From positions 1-64,000 of the forward strand of contig CALKAR010000207.1 of assembly GCA_937988745.1 (NCBI GenBank): 64,000 nucleotides of DNA. Direction: 5' to 3'. The stretch's first letter is position 1; every line of letters begins with the position of its first letter. The position numbers and the translations under genes are program-made. The notes under the pieces were generated by a model. It did not search any database and was not told the DNA's origin. It saw only the letters and a list, made by a program, of their open reading frames with translations. Positions 17,885 to 28,100 of the stretch are shown one piece after another. The stretch is from an uncultured Peptococcaceae bacterium. GTDB lineage: Bacteria > Bacillota > Limnochordia > Darwinibacteriales > Darwinibacteriaceae.

Positions 17885-19525
17885 TTAGCCCAAAAACAGC
17901 TCCAAGTCTCCTTCAACTGTGCTGATTGTTCCGATTCCAAACTGCTTGACAAGAACATCGGCCACATTAGGGGAAAGGAAAGCTGGTAGTGTTGGGCCAA
18001 GGTGGATGTTTTTCACACCCAGATATAAGAGGGCCAGTAGAACAATAACAGCCTTCTGCTCATACCAGGCAATGTTGTAAACAATTGGGAGCTCATTAAT
18101 ATCCTCGAGTCCGAAGACTTCTTTTAATTTCAAAGCAATCAGAGCTAATGAATAGGAGTCATTGCACTGTCCTGCATCCAGTACCCGCGGAATTCCGCCA
18201 ATATCACCCAAGGGAAGCTTGTTGTAGCGGTACTTGGCGCAGCCAGCAGTCAAGATAACAGTGTCTTCGGGAAGAGCCTCAGCAAATTCTGTGTAGTACG
18301 AGCGGCTCTTCATGCGGCCATCACAGCCTGCCATAACGAAGAATTTCTTAATGGCACCACTCTTTACCGCGTCGACAACCTGATCTGCCAGTGCGAAGAC
18401 CTGCTCATGGGCAAATCCACCGACAATTGTGCCCGACTCTATTTCAGCAGGTGGTGGGCACTGTTTTGCCAGTTCAATGACTTCGCTGAAATCCTTCCAG
18501 CCGTCTTCGTCGGCTTCAATATGCTTGCAGCCCGGAAAGCCTGTGGCGCCACTCGTGAAGATGCGTTCCCTTACCTCTTCACTGCGAGGGGGCACAATGC
18601 AGTTTGTGGTAAACACAATCGGGCCATTGAAAGACTCAAACTCGGTTACCTGCTGCCACCAAGCGTTACCGTAGTTTCCTGCAAAATGCTCATATTTCTT
18701 AAACGCTGGATAGTAGTGCGCCGGAAGCATTTCGCCGTGGGTATAAACGTCTACCCCTGTGCCTTCAGTCTGCTCCAAGAGCATTTCTAGATCCCGCAGG
18801 TCGTGACCGGAAATCAAAATCGCGGGGTTATTCCGCACACCGATGTTTACCTCGGAAATCTCAGGATTACCGTAAGTCTTTGTGTTAGCCTTATCAAGGA
18901 GAGCCATGCCCTCAACACCAAACTTACCTGTCTCCAGGGTAAGCTGTGTAAGCTCATCGACAGTCAAGCTGTCATCTAAAGTAGCATTCAGCGCTTTATA
19001 TATGAACCGATAAATGCCCTCATCTTCAAAACCTAGAACATAAGCATGGTGCAGATAAGCGGCCAAACCTTTGAGCCCGTAGGTAATCAATTCCCGCAGG
19101 GAACGAATGTCAGGATCAGAGGTAGCTAACACTCCTACAGTAAGGCCCTTTTCTTCCATCTCTTCCCGTGTTTCAACGGCAAATAGAGCTGCATCGTGGA
19201 GGCCATCGGTATCTGCTCCATCAAGCAGATCATCTCTTACCGCCAATACATCTCTAATCTGTCTTTCTATGGCGGCATGATCAAAGTTAGCATTGGTAAT
19301 GGTCATAAAAAGGCTGTCAACCATCATCCGATGCAGTTCTAGACTGATTTCTTTGGTGCTGCGGCCTGACTCAACAATATTGGCGATGCCTTTGACGGCG
19401 TAGATCAAAAGATCCTGCAGGTTCGCCAGATCGGCATCCTTACCACATACACCTTTAATGGTACAGCCCGTTCCTCCCGCTGCTTCCTGGCACTGGAAGC
19501 AGAACATGTTCATATTTGTACTCAT
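17885..19525 (-). CDS. hcp: Hydroxylamine reductase (hybrid-cluster protein)
   Basis: The 546-residue Hcp has the N-terminal cysteine motif [20 protein letters not shown] (C-x2-C-x8-C-x5-C) of the short anaerobic type that binds a [4Fe-4S] cluster. Hybrid-cluster ligands are visible in [45 protein letters not shown] and [10 protein letters not shown]. It reduces hydroxylamine and probably NO in the cytoplasm, protecting against nitrosative stress. GAGGAGGAG precedes the ATG at 19525. An inverted repeat lies in the promoter region at 19555-19571. The flavodiiron NO/O2 reductase 2.5 kb away complements it. Confidence 0.95.
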   Translation of the reverse strand: MSTNMNMFCFQCQEAAGGTGCTIKGVCGKDADLANLQDLLIYAVKGIANIVESGRSTKEISLELHRMMVDSLFMTITNANFDHAAIERQIRDVLAVRDDLLDGADTDGLHDAALFAVETREEMEEKGLTVGVLATSDPDIRSLRELITYGLKGLAAYLHHAYVLGFEDEGIYRFIYKALNATLDDSLTVDELTQLTLETGKFGVEGMALLDKANTKTYGNPEISEVNIGVRNNPAILISGHDLRDLEMLLEQTEGTGVDVYTHGEMLPAHYYPAFKKYEHFAGNYGNAWWQQVTEFESFNGPIVFTTNCIVPPRSEEVRERIFTSGATGFPGCKHIEADEDGWKDFSEVIELAKQCPPPAEIESGTIVGGFAHEQVFALADQVVDAVKSGAIKKFFVMAGCDGRMKSRSYYTEFAEALPEDTVILTAGCAKYRYNKLPLGDIGGIPRVLDAGQCNDSYSLALIALKLKEVFGLEDINELPIVYNIAWYEQKAVIVLLALLYLGVKNIHLGPTLPAFLSPNVADVLVKQFGIGTISTVEGDLELFLG

Positions 19526-19554
19526 TCCCAACTCCTCCTCACTCGAGACAATTA

Positions 19555-19571
19555 CTAAGTTACTCACTTAG
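19555..19571. promoter_or_regulatory. Inverted repeat upstream of hcp, candidate operator
   Basis: CTAAGT (19555-19560) and ACTTAG (19566-19571) form a perfect 6-bp inverted repeat with a 5-base spacer, 30 bases before the hcp start codon. hcp genes are commonly under nitrosative-stress regulators, but I cannot match this repeat to a known consensus. Confidence 0.35.
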
Positions 19572-19590
19572 GTATTTCACAAAGACTAGT

Positions 19591-20556
19591 TTACCCAGGG
19601 AGCTTGTCTCTGTCAAGAGGAGTTTGGCGGGTTTTCCAGTGATTAACAGCTCTGATCCCAAATGCTACCAGTGCGAGCGAAACTACGGCTGCAGGTGTAA
19701 GGCGTTCGTCCGGCAGCAGGAGCGCTGACAACACCGAACCAGAGACAGGGATCATAAAACGGTAAACTGTCACTTCACCAGCTCTATTGTATTTCAGGAG
19801 ATAGTACCAAATAGAGAAGGCTGCCGCAGATAAGAACGCGGAATAAACAAACAGTCCCCAGAAAAGGCCCGATAAATGCACCTGTTTACCAACCACGCCT
19901 GGCACGCCCACAAACAGCAGGACGAGAGAACCGAACAGCAGCTGATAAGCGTTAATCAGCACGGGATTGAGAGAGCGGCCCAGCTTCTTAGCCTGGAAGG
20001 TACCGACAACACCAGCAAGGCCAGATAGAACGAGAAACCCTTCCCCCCTAAAGGACATGGACCAAGAAAAGCCCGCTGCTCCATGCCAGTTGATCAAAAT
20101 AATTCCGGCAAATCCGGTGATTATTCCAATTATCTTACCGGGATTGAGGCGGTCGTCTTTATAAATGAAATGGGCGAAAATCACTACTAAGAAATTGCCT
20201 AAAGCATTTAAGACCGCACCTTTAATCCCACCGGTAAAGGCAAGTCCGTTGTAGAAGAAGAAGTACTGCAGACCCGTCTGGAAAAGCCCTAACGAAACGA
20301 CAGGCACGATGTATTCGCCCTGCAGCCGAATAGACTGTCTAAATACCAACTTCAGCAGTACAAACAAAAGCAGGGCGGCTAATAAAAACCTTCCCCCTGC
20401 GAGAACTACGCGGCTGGCCGTATCGTCAGCTGTAAGCCCCAACTCCGCGTAGGTGATCTTCAATACCGGAAAGGCACTTCCCCACAAGATGCAGGCGATT
20501 GTCGCAGTCAGTGCCACGAAGTATTTGTTTGTCCATAGATTCTTTTGCTTCATCAT
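19591..20556 (-). CDS. EamA/DMT-family transporter
   Basis: A 321-residue membrane protein with ten predicted helices in two EamA repeats, each about 140 residues. The first starts at ACILWGSAFPVLKI and the second at the SFRGEGFLVLSGLAGVVGTFQAKK segment, followed near the end by the family-typical PVSGSVLSALLLPDE. DMT proteins export or import small metabolites; the substrate is unknown. Two adjacent ATGs exist at 20556 and 20553. A perfect 10-bp hairpin separates it from the upstream isomerase gene. Confidence 0.88.
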   Translation of the reverse strand: MMKQKNLWTNKYFVALTATIACILWGSAFPVLKITYAELGLTADDTASRVVLAGGRFLLAALLLFVLLKLVFRQSIRLQGEYIVPVVSLGLFQTGLQYFFFYNGLAFTGGIKGAVLNALGNFLVVIFAHFIYKDDRLNPGKIIGIITGFAGIILINWHGAAGFSWSMSFRGEGFLVLSGLAGVVGTFQAKKLGRSLNPVLINAYQLLFGSLVLLFVGVPGVVGKQVHLSGLFWGLFVYSAFLSAAAFSIWYYLLKYNRAGEVTVYRFMIPVSGSVLSALLLPDERLTPAAVVSLALVAFGIRAVNHWKTRQTPLDRDKLPG

Positions 20557-20586
20557 TCTTGCGTTTTGCTCCTTATAAACTTAATA

Positions 20587-20611
20587 GGTGAAGGGCAGAA
20601 GGCCCTTCACC
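20587..20611 (-). terminator. Intercistronic hairpin after the sugar isomerase-like gene
   Basis: GGTGAAGGGC pairs perfectly with GCCCTTCACC over a 5-base loop. Only a weak T-rich tail follows on the minus strand, so it may be a partial terminator or an RNA-stabilising hairpin. Confidence 0.55.
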
Positions 20612-20613
20612 GC

Positions 20614-21480
20614 TTAGTAGACACTTGCCAAATACGACTTGAGGTTAGCTAACCCAATTTCGATGGCTTTGATCGGTTCCTCCATTCCCTCAAACTCGAT
20701 GGAAAGGACACCGTCGTAGCCATGGTCCTTCATGATCCGGAGACACTGAGTAATCGGTACTTCTCCGTGCCCAATTATCGCACCTCTGAGATAGTTTCCA
20801 CCCCGACTTCTGAACCAACCCTCACCGGGATCAGGCAGCGAACCACACTTATAATGGAAGTCCTTAGCGTGTACATGGAATGCGTAAGGCATCAACCTGC
20901 CCACTGCCTGGGCCGGGTTCTCGTCGACACAGAGAAAGTTACCCATATCCACTAGTACACCGAAGTTAGGATGGTCCACCCCGTTTACTAGCTTCTCTAC
21001 TCGTTCACTGTCCTGCGCAAAGAACCCGTGGTTTTCCACCATGGTCTTTACACCTAGGTCAGCAGCAAACTCAGTTACCGCACGGCAGCCTTTAATTAGA
21101 ATCGGCAGGGCATCATCAAAGCCCTTAGCCCCCTGCGTCTCCTTGGGGAAACCCCAAGTGGCGTCATGGCGCATGGCTGGGCATCCCAAGACTTGTGCCA
21201 CCCGCACCTCGTCTTTGAGACGCTCAACTTCTGCCTCCCAATCACCATTGGACCCATTCATAAAATCAGCCCAAATGGTATAGCTGGCCACTTTCAGCCC
21301 TACTTCATCACAGGCTTCCCTTACTCTTGGAGCGAAACTTAGAGGTGTTTCACCATCAGGGAGGTCCGGGAAACCAGCAAATTCAATCACATCAAAACCT
21401 AATTCCTTCGTCTTTTTAATGATCTCAAACGTACTCAGCCCAGCTTTGCTGAAGCTGTAAGAGCTTACCCCGATCAGCAC
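20614..21480 (-). CDS. Sugar phosphate isomerase/epimerase-like TIM-barrel protein
   Basis: A 288-residue protein of the AP-endonuclease-2-like xylose isomerase superfamily. Visible stretches are IGVSSYSF at the start, GFDVIEFAGFPD, TMVENHGFF, VDMGNFLCVDE, FHVHAKDFH and GVLSIEFEGME. The conserved Glu, Asp, His and Glu metal ligands of the barrel are present. Members act on sugars, inositols or hydroxypyruvate; no specific substrate is indicated. The GTG at 21480 has GGAGTGGAG just upstream; a GTG three codons earlier lies inside that site and is less likely. Confidence 0.82.
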   Translation of the reverse strand: MLIGVSSYSFSKAGLSTFEIIKKTKELGFDVIEFAGFPDLPDGETPLSFAPRVREACDEVGLKVASYTIWADFMNGSNGDWEAEVERLKDEVRVAQVLGCPAMRHDATWGFPKETQGAKGFDDALPILIKGCRAVTEFAADLGVKTMVENHGFFAQDSERVEKLVNGVDHPNFGVLVDMGNFLCVDENPAQAVGRLMPYAFHVHAKDFHYKCGSLPDPGEGWFRSRGGNYLRGAIIGHGEVPITQCLRIMKDHGYDGVLSIEFEGMEEPIKAIEIGLANLKSYLASVY

Positions 21481-21495
21481 TAACTCCACTCCAGT

Positions 21496-21981
21496 CTAGT
21501 AATCTTCCTGCAGGCCGAATTCAGCCGATTCTACCCACTGATCAGCCTTGCGCAGGTGTTCTACAATGTCTTGAAATACTTGCTTGTGACGCTTCTCTTC
21601 TTCAACTAAGAACTCAAATAGCTTCTTGTCTGTTTCAGATTGCGCCTCAGCCAGCATGTCCTGGTACAGTTTGATCGCATCGTCTTCAAATTTGATCGCG
21701 TGTTGGTACACATCTAACTGACTGGGTATTTCCTTTTCATCCAACTTGAACTCAGAAATATCTTCAAAGACGTTCTTAAACGTGCTGTATGCCCGGCCTT
21801 CAGTAAAATCGTAGGCGTGCTTCTCGGAATGCTGTTTGAGAAGGCGCGCATGTTCGCGCTCGTCTTCAGCCAGCATCAGAAACACCCGTTCAAGAGGAGT
21901 CCCTTTGGTGCGCTCAGCCTGTTCTAAGTAATACTTTTCCCCATCAAGCTCCATCTTGATTGCAAACTCCAGCGATTTCAT
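21496..21981 (-). CDS. Rubrerythrin-like/ferritin-family diiron protein without rubredoxin domain
   Basis: The 161-residue four-helix protein has the diiron ligands of the rubrerythrin family: MELDGEKYY, EDEREHARLL (E-x2-H), FEDDAIKLY and VEEEKRHKQVF (E-x2-H). The C-terminal rubredoxin domain of classical rubrerythrin is missing, so it would need an external reductant, for example the adjacent flavodiiron protein system. AAGGAGG precedes the ATG. It follows the flavodiiron gene by 25 bases on the same strand, and a peroxide or oxygen defence role is inferred. Confidence 0.87.
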   Translation of the reverse strand: MKSLEFAIKMELDGEKYYLEQAERTKGTPLERVFLMLAEDEREHARLLKQHSEKHAYDFTEGRAYSTFKNVFEDISEFKLDEKEIPSQLDVYQHAIKFEDDAIKLYQDMLAEAQSETDKKLFEFLVEEEKRHKQVFQDIVEHLRKADQWVESAEFGLQEDY

Positions 21982-22006
21982 CTTAACCCTCCTTGGAAAG
22001 CTGTGG

Positions 22007-23200
22007 TTATAAGAGACTTACAAACTCCCGGCCGAAGGATTTACACTGCTCCAAGACTTCTTCTGTTGGCTGCCAGGTAGTTTTAAATCCATCATGAACG
22101 ACTTCAAAACCACAGGCCTTCAGCTCTTCTGTCAGCAGCTTAACACTTTCACCGCTCCAACCATAGCTGCCGAAGGCAGCTGCCTTCTTCTTCTGAAACT
22201 TCAACCCTTTCACCATTTCTACCAGCCCGCCGATGGAAGACAAGAAGCGGTTGTTGATGGTAGGCGATCCCAGGAGTACTGCCTTAGATTTGAAAATCTC
22301 TGTCACGATGTCATTCTTATCCCTCTTGCCAGCATGGCAGACTCTAACCTGAACTTCTTTGTCTGCCTCTTGAATGCCTGCTGCGATCGCTTCAGCCATT
22401 CGCCGAGTACCGTTCCACATTGTGTCAAAGACAATGGCAATCTGGTTTTCTTGGTAATCCTCCGCCCATTCTAAGTACTTGTTAACGATCTGAAGCGGAT
22501 TGTCACGCCAAATGACACCATGGCTGGTGCAGATCATGTCTACGGGCAGATTCAGAGCCAAGACTTCTTCGATCTTGCGTTTTACCAGCCGGCTGAACGG
22601 CGTCAAGATGTTGGCATAGTACTTGATCGCCTGGGCATATAGCTCACACTGGTCCACTGTGTCATTAAACAGTGATTCGGTCGCTAAGTGCTGACCAAAT
22701 GCGTCATTGCTGAAGAGAATATTCTCGCCAGTGTAGTAAGCGAACATCGTGTCAGGCCAGTGGAGCATGGGAGCTTCGACAAAGACCAACTGATTGGAAC
22801 CCAAATCAATGGTATCACCCGTCTTTACGGGAACGAAGTTCCAGTCGCCATGATAGTGTCCTTTAAGTGACTTCACACCATTGTTAGTGCAATAGATAGG
22901 TGTGTCTGGAATTTCCCGCATTAGTTCAGGTAGGGCACCACTGTGATCCACTTCGCCATGGAGGATCACAATCGCGTCGATAGACTTCAGATCAACTTCA
23001 TCCTTCAGGTTAGCGACATACTCTTTCGCGTACGGCAGCCAAACAGTATCGATCAAAATCGTTTTCTCGTCCCGGATGAGGTAAGAGTTATACGTCGATC
23101 CTTCCCAAGTGGAGTATTCTTCACCGTGGAAAGTCTCCAATTCCCAGTCTACCTTACCGACCCAAGTTACCTTGTCCGTCACCCGTTTGCTCTGCTTCAT
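22007..23200 (-). CDS. Flavodiiron protein FprA (A-type), O2/NO reductase
   Basis: The 397-residue enzyme has an N-terminal metallo-beta-lactamase domain carrying the diiron site (HGEVDHSG near residue 80, LHWPDTM, FSNDAFGQH and a C-terminal SHG) and a C-terminal flavodoxin domain starting near residue 252 (IAIVFDTMWNGTRRMAEA, then LLGSPTINN and FGSYGWSGE). Such enzymes reduce O2 to water or NO to N2O in anaerobes using reduced rubredoxin or F420-like donors. All ligand positions are retained. It is transcribed before the ferritin-like gene and after a permease, with hcp nearby. Confidence 0.94.
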   Translation of the reverse strand: MKQSKRVTDKVTWVGKVDWELETFHGEEYSTWEGSTYNSYLIRDEKTILIDTVWLPYAKEYVANLKDEVDLKSIDAIVILHGEVDHSGALPELMREIPDTPIYCTNNGVKSLKGHYHGDWNFVPVKTGDTIDLGSNQLVFVEAPMLHWPDTMFAYYTGENILFSNDAFGQHLATESLFNDTVDQCELYAQAIKYYANILTPFSRLVKRKIEEVLALNLPVDMICTSHGVIWRDNPLQIVNKYLEWAEDYQENQIAIVFDTMWNGTRRMAEAIAAGIQEADKEVQVRVCHAGKRDKNDIVTEIFKSKAVLLGSPTINNRFLSSIGGLVEMVKGLKFQKKKAAAFGSYGWSGESVKLLTEELKACGFEVVHDGFKTTWQPTEEVLEQCKSFGREFVSLL

Positions 23201-23212
23201 GTTTGGTCCCCC

Positions 23213-24319
23213 TTATTTATCTATTCCGGCAGCTGTCTCTCGCCGGATCTCTCGCACTAGACTAACTAGATGAGTAATAAGGACTTTCCCTACAGCAAAG
23301 ACTGGCACACCTAAGATCATACCCACAATTCCCGCCATGCTTCCTGCTGTCAGCAGAGTCACGATGATGGTCACAGGATGCATATTGAGTTTTTTGCCAA
23401 GGACCAAGGGAGATATTAGATGGCTTTCCGCCTGCTGAGCAATGACAAACACAATTAGCACCTTAACTGCGGTCCACGGCGAAACCATCAAGCCAACGAT
23501 CAGCGCCGGAATAGCCCCCGCCACCGGACCGAAGTACGGAATAATTTCCGTTACCATAGCCACCGCAGCAAACAGGAGCGCGTAGTCAAGGCCTATTATC
23601 CGAAGGCCAACATAGACAATCAGTCCGACAAATAGACAAACCACAATCATACCTTGGACGTAAGAGCTGATAGTCGTATGGATGCTGTAAAAAACATCTA
23701 TAACCTTCTGTCTGTAGGCTTGGGGAAAAGCCTTGGCCACAAAGTTTGGAAGTTTGTGACCATCCCGAAGCATATAAAACAAGAGGATCGGTACTGTAAA
23801 CAAAGCAACAGCAACATTGGCAACAGAACCGATAAAGCCAACGAGATTTGAGGCGATGCTCTCTAAGACTGTGTCAACAACCCCGATGTAATCAATTTCA
23901 CTCCACTTGCGGAAGAACTCAAAGCGATGGAACTTTGAGAAGAACGTTGATTCTTGAAACTCCCGAATGTAAGTATCGAGCTGTCGCAGAATCGAAGGCG
24001 CATTAGTGGCCAAATTGGTTAGCTGCCGTTCCAATAGAGGCACAAGCCACAGCACTGCAAGGAGAATTAATCCACCTAAGAACACATAAACAGCTATAAT
24101 GGCAGCTGTACGCGGCCAGCGCAGACGCTGCATGCCGGAGACAATGGGATCAGTCAGATAGAATAAGATCCCCGCCACCAAGAAAGGCAGAAAAATGGTC
24201 GTAATAAGCACAACTACAGGCTGAAAAACAAACGAGATCTGCTGCCCAAGCCAGATGACCGCAAAAAGCAGCAGCAGCCAAACCGTGCCTTGAAAGAGCC
24301 TATTATGCAGCAGTTTCAC
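23213..24319 (-). CDS. AI-2E family (PerM/YtvI-like) membrane protein
   Basis: A 368-residue membrane protein with about seven to eight predicted helices and the typical large extracytoplasmic loop after helix 3 (residues about 90-150, helical). Family motifs include YFGPVAGAIPALIVGL near residue 265 and HPVTIIVTLLTAGSMAGIVGMILGVP near 315. The family has been linked to signal export, ion antiport and membrane tension, so function stays open. The GTG at 24319 has GGAG seven bases upstream. It is 12 bases before the flavodiiron gene and probably cotranscribed. Confidence 0.87.
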   Translation of the reverse strand: MKLLHNRLFQGTVWLLLLFAVIWLGQQISFVFQPVVVLITTIFLPFLVAGILFYLTDPIVSGMQRLRWPRTAAIIAVYVFLGGLILLAVLWLVPLLERQLTNLATNAPSILRQLDTYIREFQESTFFSKFHRFEFFRKWSEIDYIGVVDTVLESIASNLVGFIGSVANVAVALFTVPILLFYMLRDGHKLPNFVAKAFPQAYRQKVIDVFYSIHTTISSYVQGMIVVCLFVGLIVYVGLRIIGLDYALLFAAVAMVTEIIPYFGPVAGAIPALIVGLMVSPWTAVKVLIVFVIAQQAESHLISPLVLGKKLNMHPVTIIVTLLTAGSMAGIVGMILGVPVFAVGKVLITHLVSLVREIRRETAAGIDK

Positions 24320-24337
24320 CAAATCACTCCTACCCTC

Positions 24338-25009
24338 TTAGGGTAAACTCTGCTCAAGCAGCCATTCATACAGCTTTGGATTGGCATAAGTCTCGGTCCA
24401 AGAATCATGGTCAGCCTCTGGATAAACGGTAAACTTAACATTGCCGCCTACCTTCCGAAGCTCTTCTACTAGTATCTCCGATTCTTTAAGTGGCACAACC
24501 TCATCTTTGGCTCCGTGGAACACCCAAATCGGCACATCCTTCAAGACCCGCACACGCTGCGGAAAACCAAAGAACTTATGGCCGCCACCGCAGATAGGAA
24601 CAACAGCAGCAAAGCGCGTCGGATTATCGGCTGCCAAATGCCAAGAGCCATAGCCACCCATGCTCAAACCAGTGAGATAGATGCGCCTTGTGTCAACGCG
24701 ATACTCAGCCTCTAGTTCGTCAAGCAGGAGTTCTAAAGCATCTACGTGCAGGTTCCACCAAGTATCTTCGGGGCACTGAGGCGCTGCAACAATGAAGGGA
24801 AATTCTTCTCCCTCAGCAATCAGCCGAGGCGGTCCATGCTTCTTGAGGATTTCGAGATCGCTTCCCCGCTCCCCGGCACCATGCAGAAACAGCAGTAAAG
24901 GCCAAGTTTTATCTGGCTCATCATGATACCCAGCGGGCAGATAGAGCAGATAATCTAAAGCAACTTCTTTTTCAACTACTCTGCGAAATTTCTTTGCTTT
25001 CATTGTCAT
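24338..25009 (-). CDS. Alpha/beta hydrolase, phospholipase/carboxylesterase-like
   Basis: A 223-residue single-domain esterase. The oxyanion stretch is LFLHGAGERG near residue 40, the nucleophile is GLSMGG near residue 115, the acid is in HGAKDEVVP and the histidine in PEADHDSW. It lacks a signal peptide, so it is cytoplasmic. Relatives include predicted peptidases and esterases of the PHB depolymerase/esterase D group. GAGGTG precedes the ATG. It is likely the first gene of a minus-strand run into the AI-2E permease and flavodiiron genes. Confidence 0.83.
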   Translation of the reverse strand: MTMKAKKFRRVVEKEVALDYLLYLPAGYHDEPDKTWPLLLFLHGAGERGSDLEILKKHGPPRLIAEGEEFPFIVAAPQCPEDTWWNLHVDALELLLDELEAEYRVDTRRIYLTGLSMGGYGSWHLAADNPTRFAAVVPICGGGHKFFGFPQRVRVLKDVPIWVFHGAKDEVVPLKESEILVEELRKVGGNVKFTVYPEADHDSWTETYANPKLYEWLLEQSLP

Positions 25010-25182
25010 AAACTCACCTCTCGCATAACCAATTTCGCCCCGGAGAAAAATTTCCCTTCTATAATGGTAGGATACACCATTAGTAAAAATTTCTACAATT
25101 CTAAGCAGGAGCTGATGGGTTTTTCAGGAATTATATTTAGTTAGGATATTTTGATGCTTATGATGTAGGAGGATTCGACGAC

Positions 25183-28100
25183 GTGCATGTTTTTCGAGTT
25201 GGAATCGACATTGGATCAACAACCGTCAAAACGGTCGTACTAGATCAAAATGGCGAAATGATCCATGCCGATTACCGCCGGCACTATTCTGATGTGCGAA
25301 CATCAGTGCTCAACTTATTGAAAATAACCTATGAAAAACTGGGCAATTTCCGCGCAACTTTCATGATTACCGGTTCTGGAGGCATTGGACTTGCCCAGGC
25401 CTGCGGTGCCGGCTTTATTCAGGAAGTTATCGCGGGTACTACTGCAATCAAAGCAGTCTGCCCCGAAACAGATGTGGCCATCGAACTTGGCGGTGAAGAT
25501 GCCAAGATCATTTATCTCAGCGATGGTATGGAACAGCGTATGAATGGTACCTGCGCCGGAGGAACAGGCTCCTTTATCGATCAAATGGCCATCCTGCTGA
25601 ATACAGATGCGCAGGGCCTAAATGAGCTGGCTAAGAATCATACCACGATCTACCCCATTGCAGCTCGATGCGGCGTATTTGCTAAGACCGATATTCAACC
25701 CCTTCTCAATGAAGGTGCTGCTCAAGAAGATATAGCCGCCTCTGTCTTTCAGGCCGTTGTGATTCAAACCATCAGTGGTTTGGCCTGCGGTCGCCCAATT
25801 AGAGGCAACGTAGCATTTTTAGGCGGTCCTTTGTATTTTCTGTCAGAACTGCGCCAGCGATTCATTGAAACGCTGGAACTAACACCGAATCAGGTGATCT
25901 TCCCAGAAAATTCGCAGCTGATCAACGCTCTAGGCGCCGCTCTGTCCTCAGATGAAGAAGAGGCAGTCACCCTCGAAGAGTTCATCCAGAGAGCCGAAGC
26001 TGCAGCGGATGTTACCATGGAAGAAGCACCTCGTCTGGATCCCTTGTTTGAAAACGAAGCGGACTTAGAGGATTTCCGCAGCAGACAAGCTGCCCACAAA
26101 GTAAGACGAGGTGATCTTTCGCAGTTTTCCGGTGACTGTTATTTAGGTATCGACGCTGGTTCTACTACGACCAAATTAGCGCTGATCGACTCTGAAGGCA
26201 AGCTGCTCTATTCATACTACAGCAGCAACCACGGCAGTCCCTTAGATACCACAATCGAAGCCCTTCAGGATCTATACGCCAAGCTCCCTCCTGGAGCTGT
26301 AATCCGCGGTTCAACCGTGACCGGGTATGGTGAAGGGTTGATTAAAGCAGCGCTGCGCGTTGATATTGGCGAAATTGAAACAATAGCCCACTATAAAGGC
26401 GCCGACTTCTTCTGTCCCGGTGTTGACTTCATCTTGGACATTGGCGGACAGGACATGAAATGTATGCGAGTTCGGGACGGAGTAATTGAAAGTGTTCTCT
26501 TGAATGAGGCGTGTTCCTCAGGATGCGGTTCATTCCTCGAAACGTTTGCTAAATCGCTGGACATGTCCATTGAGGAATTCGCCCAGGAAGCCCTGACAGC
26601 ACAGCGCCCAGTAGATCTGGGTTCGCGCTGCACGGTGTTTATGAATTCCCGTGTCAAGCAGGCTCAGAAGGAAGGCGCCAGTGTGGCCGATATTTCTGCC
26701 GGTCTGTCATATTCAGTCGTGAAGAATGCTCTTTTTAAGGTGATTAAGATCCGCAGGCCCGACGAACTCGGTGAAAAAATCGTTGTACAGGGCGGTACCT
26801 TTTACAACGATGCTGTCCTGCGTGCTTTCGAACGGCTCACCGGACGCACCCCCGTGCGGCCAGATATCGCAGGGATTATGGGAGCCTTCGGAGCTGCCCT
26901 CATTGCCAGAGAACGCTGCTCACAGAATCACCGCTCTACAATTTTAGGGCCGGATCAACTGGCTAACTTGGAAGTAAAAACATCTAAAGCCCGCTGCGGA
27001 CTATGTGTAAACAATTGTCTGCTCACCATCAACCGTTTTGGAGAGGGCGAAAGGTTCATTTCAGGTAACCGCTGCGAGCGCGGCGCCGGCGGAAAACGTA
27101 ATCCCAATAAACTAACCAACCTCTATGCAGCCCGTTATAAACGGCTGTTCGATTATGAACCGCTGCCGTTAGCGAAAGCACCCCGAGGAAAAATTGGCAT
27201 CCCACGGGTTCTTAATATGTATGAAGACTATCCGTTCTGGTTCACGTTCTTCACGAAGCTGGGTTTCCGTGTCGAACTCTCACCCGACTCTTCTAAGGCT
27301 GTCTATGAACAGGGTATCGAGACAATGCCCTCGGAGTCAGTCTGCTATCCAGGTAAGCTCACTCACGGGCATATCGTCAGCCTAATCGACCAGGGATGTA
27401 CAACGATCTTTTATCCCTGTATCACTTTTGCGGCAGAGGAAGAGTCAAATGCGGACAATCACTTTAATTGTCCAATTGTCACATCGTATCCTGAAGTGCT
27501 GAAGAACAATGTGGAACGGCTGCGCGAGGAAAATATTAAGTTCCTAATACCCTTCCTTCCCCTGCACAATAAAGAAGGGCTTATTGAGCGCCTCATTGAA
27601 GAACTTGGCCCTGCTTTAGATCTTTCTAATGAGGAAATCGAGCAAGCTGTTGAAGCTGCTTGGGAAGAACAAAAACGCTTTAGAGCAGATATGCGGGCCA
27701 TGGGCGAAGCAGCTTTGCAGCGCATTAAAGAAGAAGGTTTGACAGGGATTGTACTGGCGGGACGGCCATACCATATCGATCCTGAAATTAACCATGGTAT
27801 TCCTGAACTGATTAACTCGCTTGGAATGGCGGTTCTTTCAGAGGATTCTATTGCCCATCTCGGTCAAGTGGAACGACCATTGAGAGTGGTTGATCAGTGG
27901 AGCTACCATTCCCGGCTATACGCAGCTGCCGACTTTGTCACAACCCAGCCTAATTTAGAACTAGTACAACTTAACTCCTTTGGCTGCGGCTTAGATGCGA
28001 TCACCACCGATCAAGTCCAAGAGATCCTAGAAGCCAAGGGCAAGCTCTATACGGTGCTAAAAATCGACGAAGGCAGCAACTTAGGTGCCGCTCGCATCCG

